Assembly: GCA_029210125.1 (NCBI GenBank)
Contig: JARGPR010000018.1
Coordinates: 1-37,222, forward strand
Reading direction: 5' to 3'
Source of the DNA: Pseudomonadales bacterium
GTDB lineage: Bacteria > Pseudomonadota > Gammaproteobacteria > Pseudomonadales > JAHRWD01
DNA: 37,222 nt
Below are positions 36,492 to 37,222 of the stretch, piece after piece. Position numbers and translations under genes: made by a program. The notes beneath the pieces are model-generated. The model was not told the origin of the DNA. It ran no database searches and saw only the letters and a program-made list of their open reading frames with translations. Every line of letters starts with the position of its first letter. Position 1 is the first letter of the stretch.

Positions 36492-36600
36492 TCGCCCGGT
36501 TTTAAAGATGATAATGATGGGGAGTTTTCATCATTATTGATAAATTTATTGTTCGGGCTTGCGGCGGTTTTGACGTCCTGTGCTTTTACTTGTTAGGAGC
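36479..36600 (-). repeat. attC-like recombination region at the 3' end of the cassette
   Basis: On the - strand the segment starts with GCTCCTAACAAG (R''-type box TCCTAAC, + strand 36592-36598) and then GGACGTCAAAACCG, the layout of the left arm of an integron attC. A central hairpin ATAATGATG/CATCATTAT (36511-36537) follows. A possible R' box GTTAAGC occurs at 36485-36479, inside the last codons of yqhA. The expected right arm complementary to GGACG is not seen, so the site appears incomplete or decayed. Confidence 0.55.
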
Positions 36601-37158
36601 TGCCGGCTCTGAATCTAATTCGATGTCAGGCATTGGCAACCCCAATGGTTGATAAAAGTGCAGATTAAGTAATACGGGTATTGCCCTACTGCACATTAAA
36701 TAGCTGTTTATCGCTTCTTGGCCCATACCTATAGTTTCTGTTGAGTGGGCAACTAGTTTATTTGCTGCAGTAATAACATGAACAAAACCTTGTTCGGCTT
36801 TAGCTTTATCCCCGTTACAAGGGGCTAGAGCTTGCTCTCTGGTTACCAACGGCAGCTCGAAATCTCTTATAGTAATGTCTGTTTTTCTTGGGGTTGATTG
36901 CCCGAGCTTATTACTTTTATTAAGTTTTAAACCTAGAAACTCTAGTAACACCCTTGAGTGAACTATACCCATTTCAATCGACGGGTTTGTAAGTGCTGTT
37001 GACTTCCCCTGTATTTTAGCTTGTCCGTCTACCGAGCATTCAAAAGTTCCACCCTCAGGATATGCTTCGACAAAAGACAAGAACAACCGAAAGGTACTTA
37101 AAGCATATAAGCGATAAGGCAGGATATTATCTAAGTAATGCTGAAGCCTCGGGTCCAT
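36586..37158 (-). CDS. Unknown protein in an integron gene cassette
   Basis: A 190-residue soluble protein from ATG 37158 (MDPRLQHYLDNILPY), with AGGAG 4 bases upstream; an in-frame upstream start at 37191 would lie inside the attC arm and is rejected. I do not recognise the family. Visible features are an N-terminal helical region, GIVHSRVLLEFLGLKL, the conserved-looking FVHVITAANKLVAHSTET, and a proline-rich acidic C-terminus. No signal peptide, membrane segment or catalytic motif is apparent. The stop codon lies just inside the 3' attC-like arm and the start just after a GTTAGGA box, the tight packing typical of gene cassettes. It is convergent with yqhA. Confidence 0.75.
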   Translation of the reverse strand: MDPRLQHYLDNILPYRLYALSTFRLFLSFVEAYPEGGTFECSVDGQAKIQGKSTALTNPSIEMGIVHSRVLLEFLGLKLNKSNKLGQSTPRKTDITIRDFELPLVTREQALAPCNGDKAKAEQGFVHVITAANKLVAHSTETIGMGQEAINSYLMCSRAIPVLLNLHFYQPLGLPMPDIELDSEPAAPNK

Positions 37159-37161
37159 TGT

Positions 37162-37222
37162 GCTCCTAACGGCCCGGCGTTGAGGAGCCAACTGGAGAGT
37201 TATACCTGTTTTTTAGGTATGG
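37162..37222 (-). repeat. Right half of an attC site (end of the preceding cassette)
   Basis: On the - strand the sequence ends ...CAACGCCGGGCC-GTTAGGA, an R'-type box preceded by an L'-like arm (GTTGGCTCCTCAACGCCGGGC). Before it an inverted repeat ATACCT/AGGTAT around an A-rich loop (37203-37221) has the position of the variable terminal hairpin of an attC. Only half the site is inside the window. The 9-bp GTTAGGAGC here is the exact complement of the GCTCCTAAC at the other end of the gene (36592-36600). Confidence 0.6.

Noticed and set aside
37159..37191. Longer start of the cassette ORF at 37191
   Set aside because: The extra 11 codons lie within the attC arm, and the AGGAG site is placed for ATG 37158.
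1..37222. CRISPR arrays, insertion sequences, rRNA genes
   Set aside because: No regularly spaced direct repeats, transposase-like frames with terminal repeats, or rRNA-like stretches were noticed.

Overview
The window is chromosomal DNA of a gammaproteobacterium, most likely from the Pseudomonadales/Cellvibrionaceae side. The evidence is the protein sequences and three gene orders as I recall them from Pseudomonas and relatives: the continuous S10-spc-alpha ribosomal cluster; lolB-ispE-tRNA-Gln-prs-rplY-pth-ychF-tRNA-Met on one strand; and, divergent from it, hemA-prfA-prmC-moeB. Base composition is moderate and even until the right-hand end.

Region 1 (1-13970, + strand) holds the last codons of tuf, then rpsJ-rplC-rplD-rplW-rplB-rpsS-rplV-rpsC-rplP-rpmC-rpsQ, rplN-rplX-rplE-rpsN-rpsH-rplF-rplR-rpsE-rpmD-rplO-secY-rpmJ, and rpsM-rpsK-rpsD-rpoA-rplQ, closed by a clear intrinsic terminator. 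Two good sigma-70 promoters are visible, before rpsJ and before rpsM. They share the same sequence just downstream of the -10 box. Short dyads of the form TGATC-N(1-3)-GATCA sit exactly at the rpsQ/rplN and rpmJ/rpsM borders.

Region 2 (13971-21774) has a class V (alanine-glyoxylate/serine-pyruvate type) aminotransferase convergent with uvrA, then the divergent uvrA/ssb pair. An accessory + strand cluster follows: a cupin resembling 2,4'-dihydroxyacetophenone dioxygenase, a zinc alcohol dehydrogenase, a GlpE-like rhodanese and a DUF6933-like protein.

Region 3 (21775-28975, - strand) is the housekeeping block: an outer-membrane lipoprotein with TPRs, lolB, ispE, tRNA-Gln(UUG), prs, rplY, pth, ychF and tRNA-Met(CAU). 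Region 4 (29164-33228, + strand) is hemA-prfA-prmC-moeB.

Region 5 (33229-36491) carries two tandem, collinear membrane-bound GGDEF diguanylate cyclases (duplicated, including their leaders) and a yqhA-family membrane protein.

Region 6 (36492-37222) is the most unusual part. A gene of unknown function on the - strand is bounded by 9-bp inverted GTTAGGAGC/GCTCCTAAC boxes and attC-like sequence. It therefore looks like a mobile integron gene cassette, probably the last cassette of an array that continues to the right of the window.
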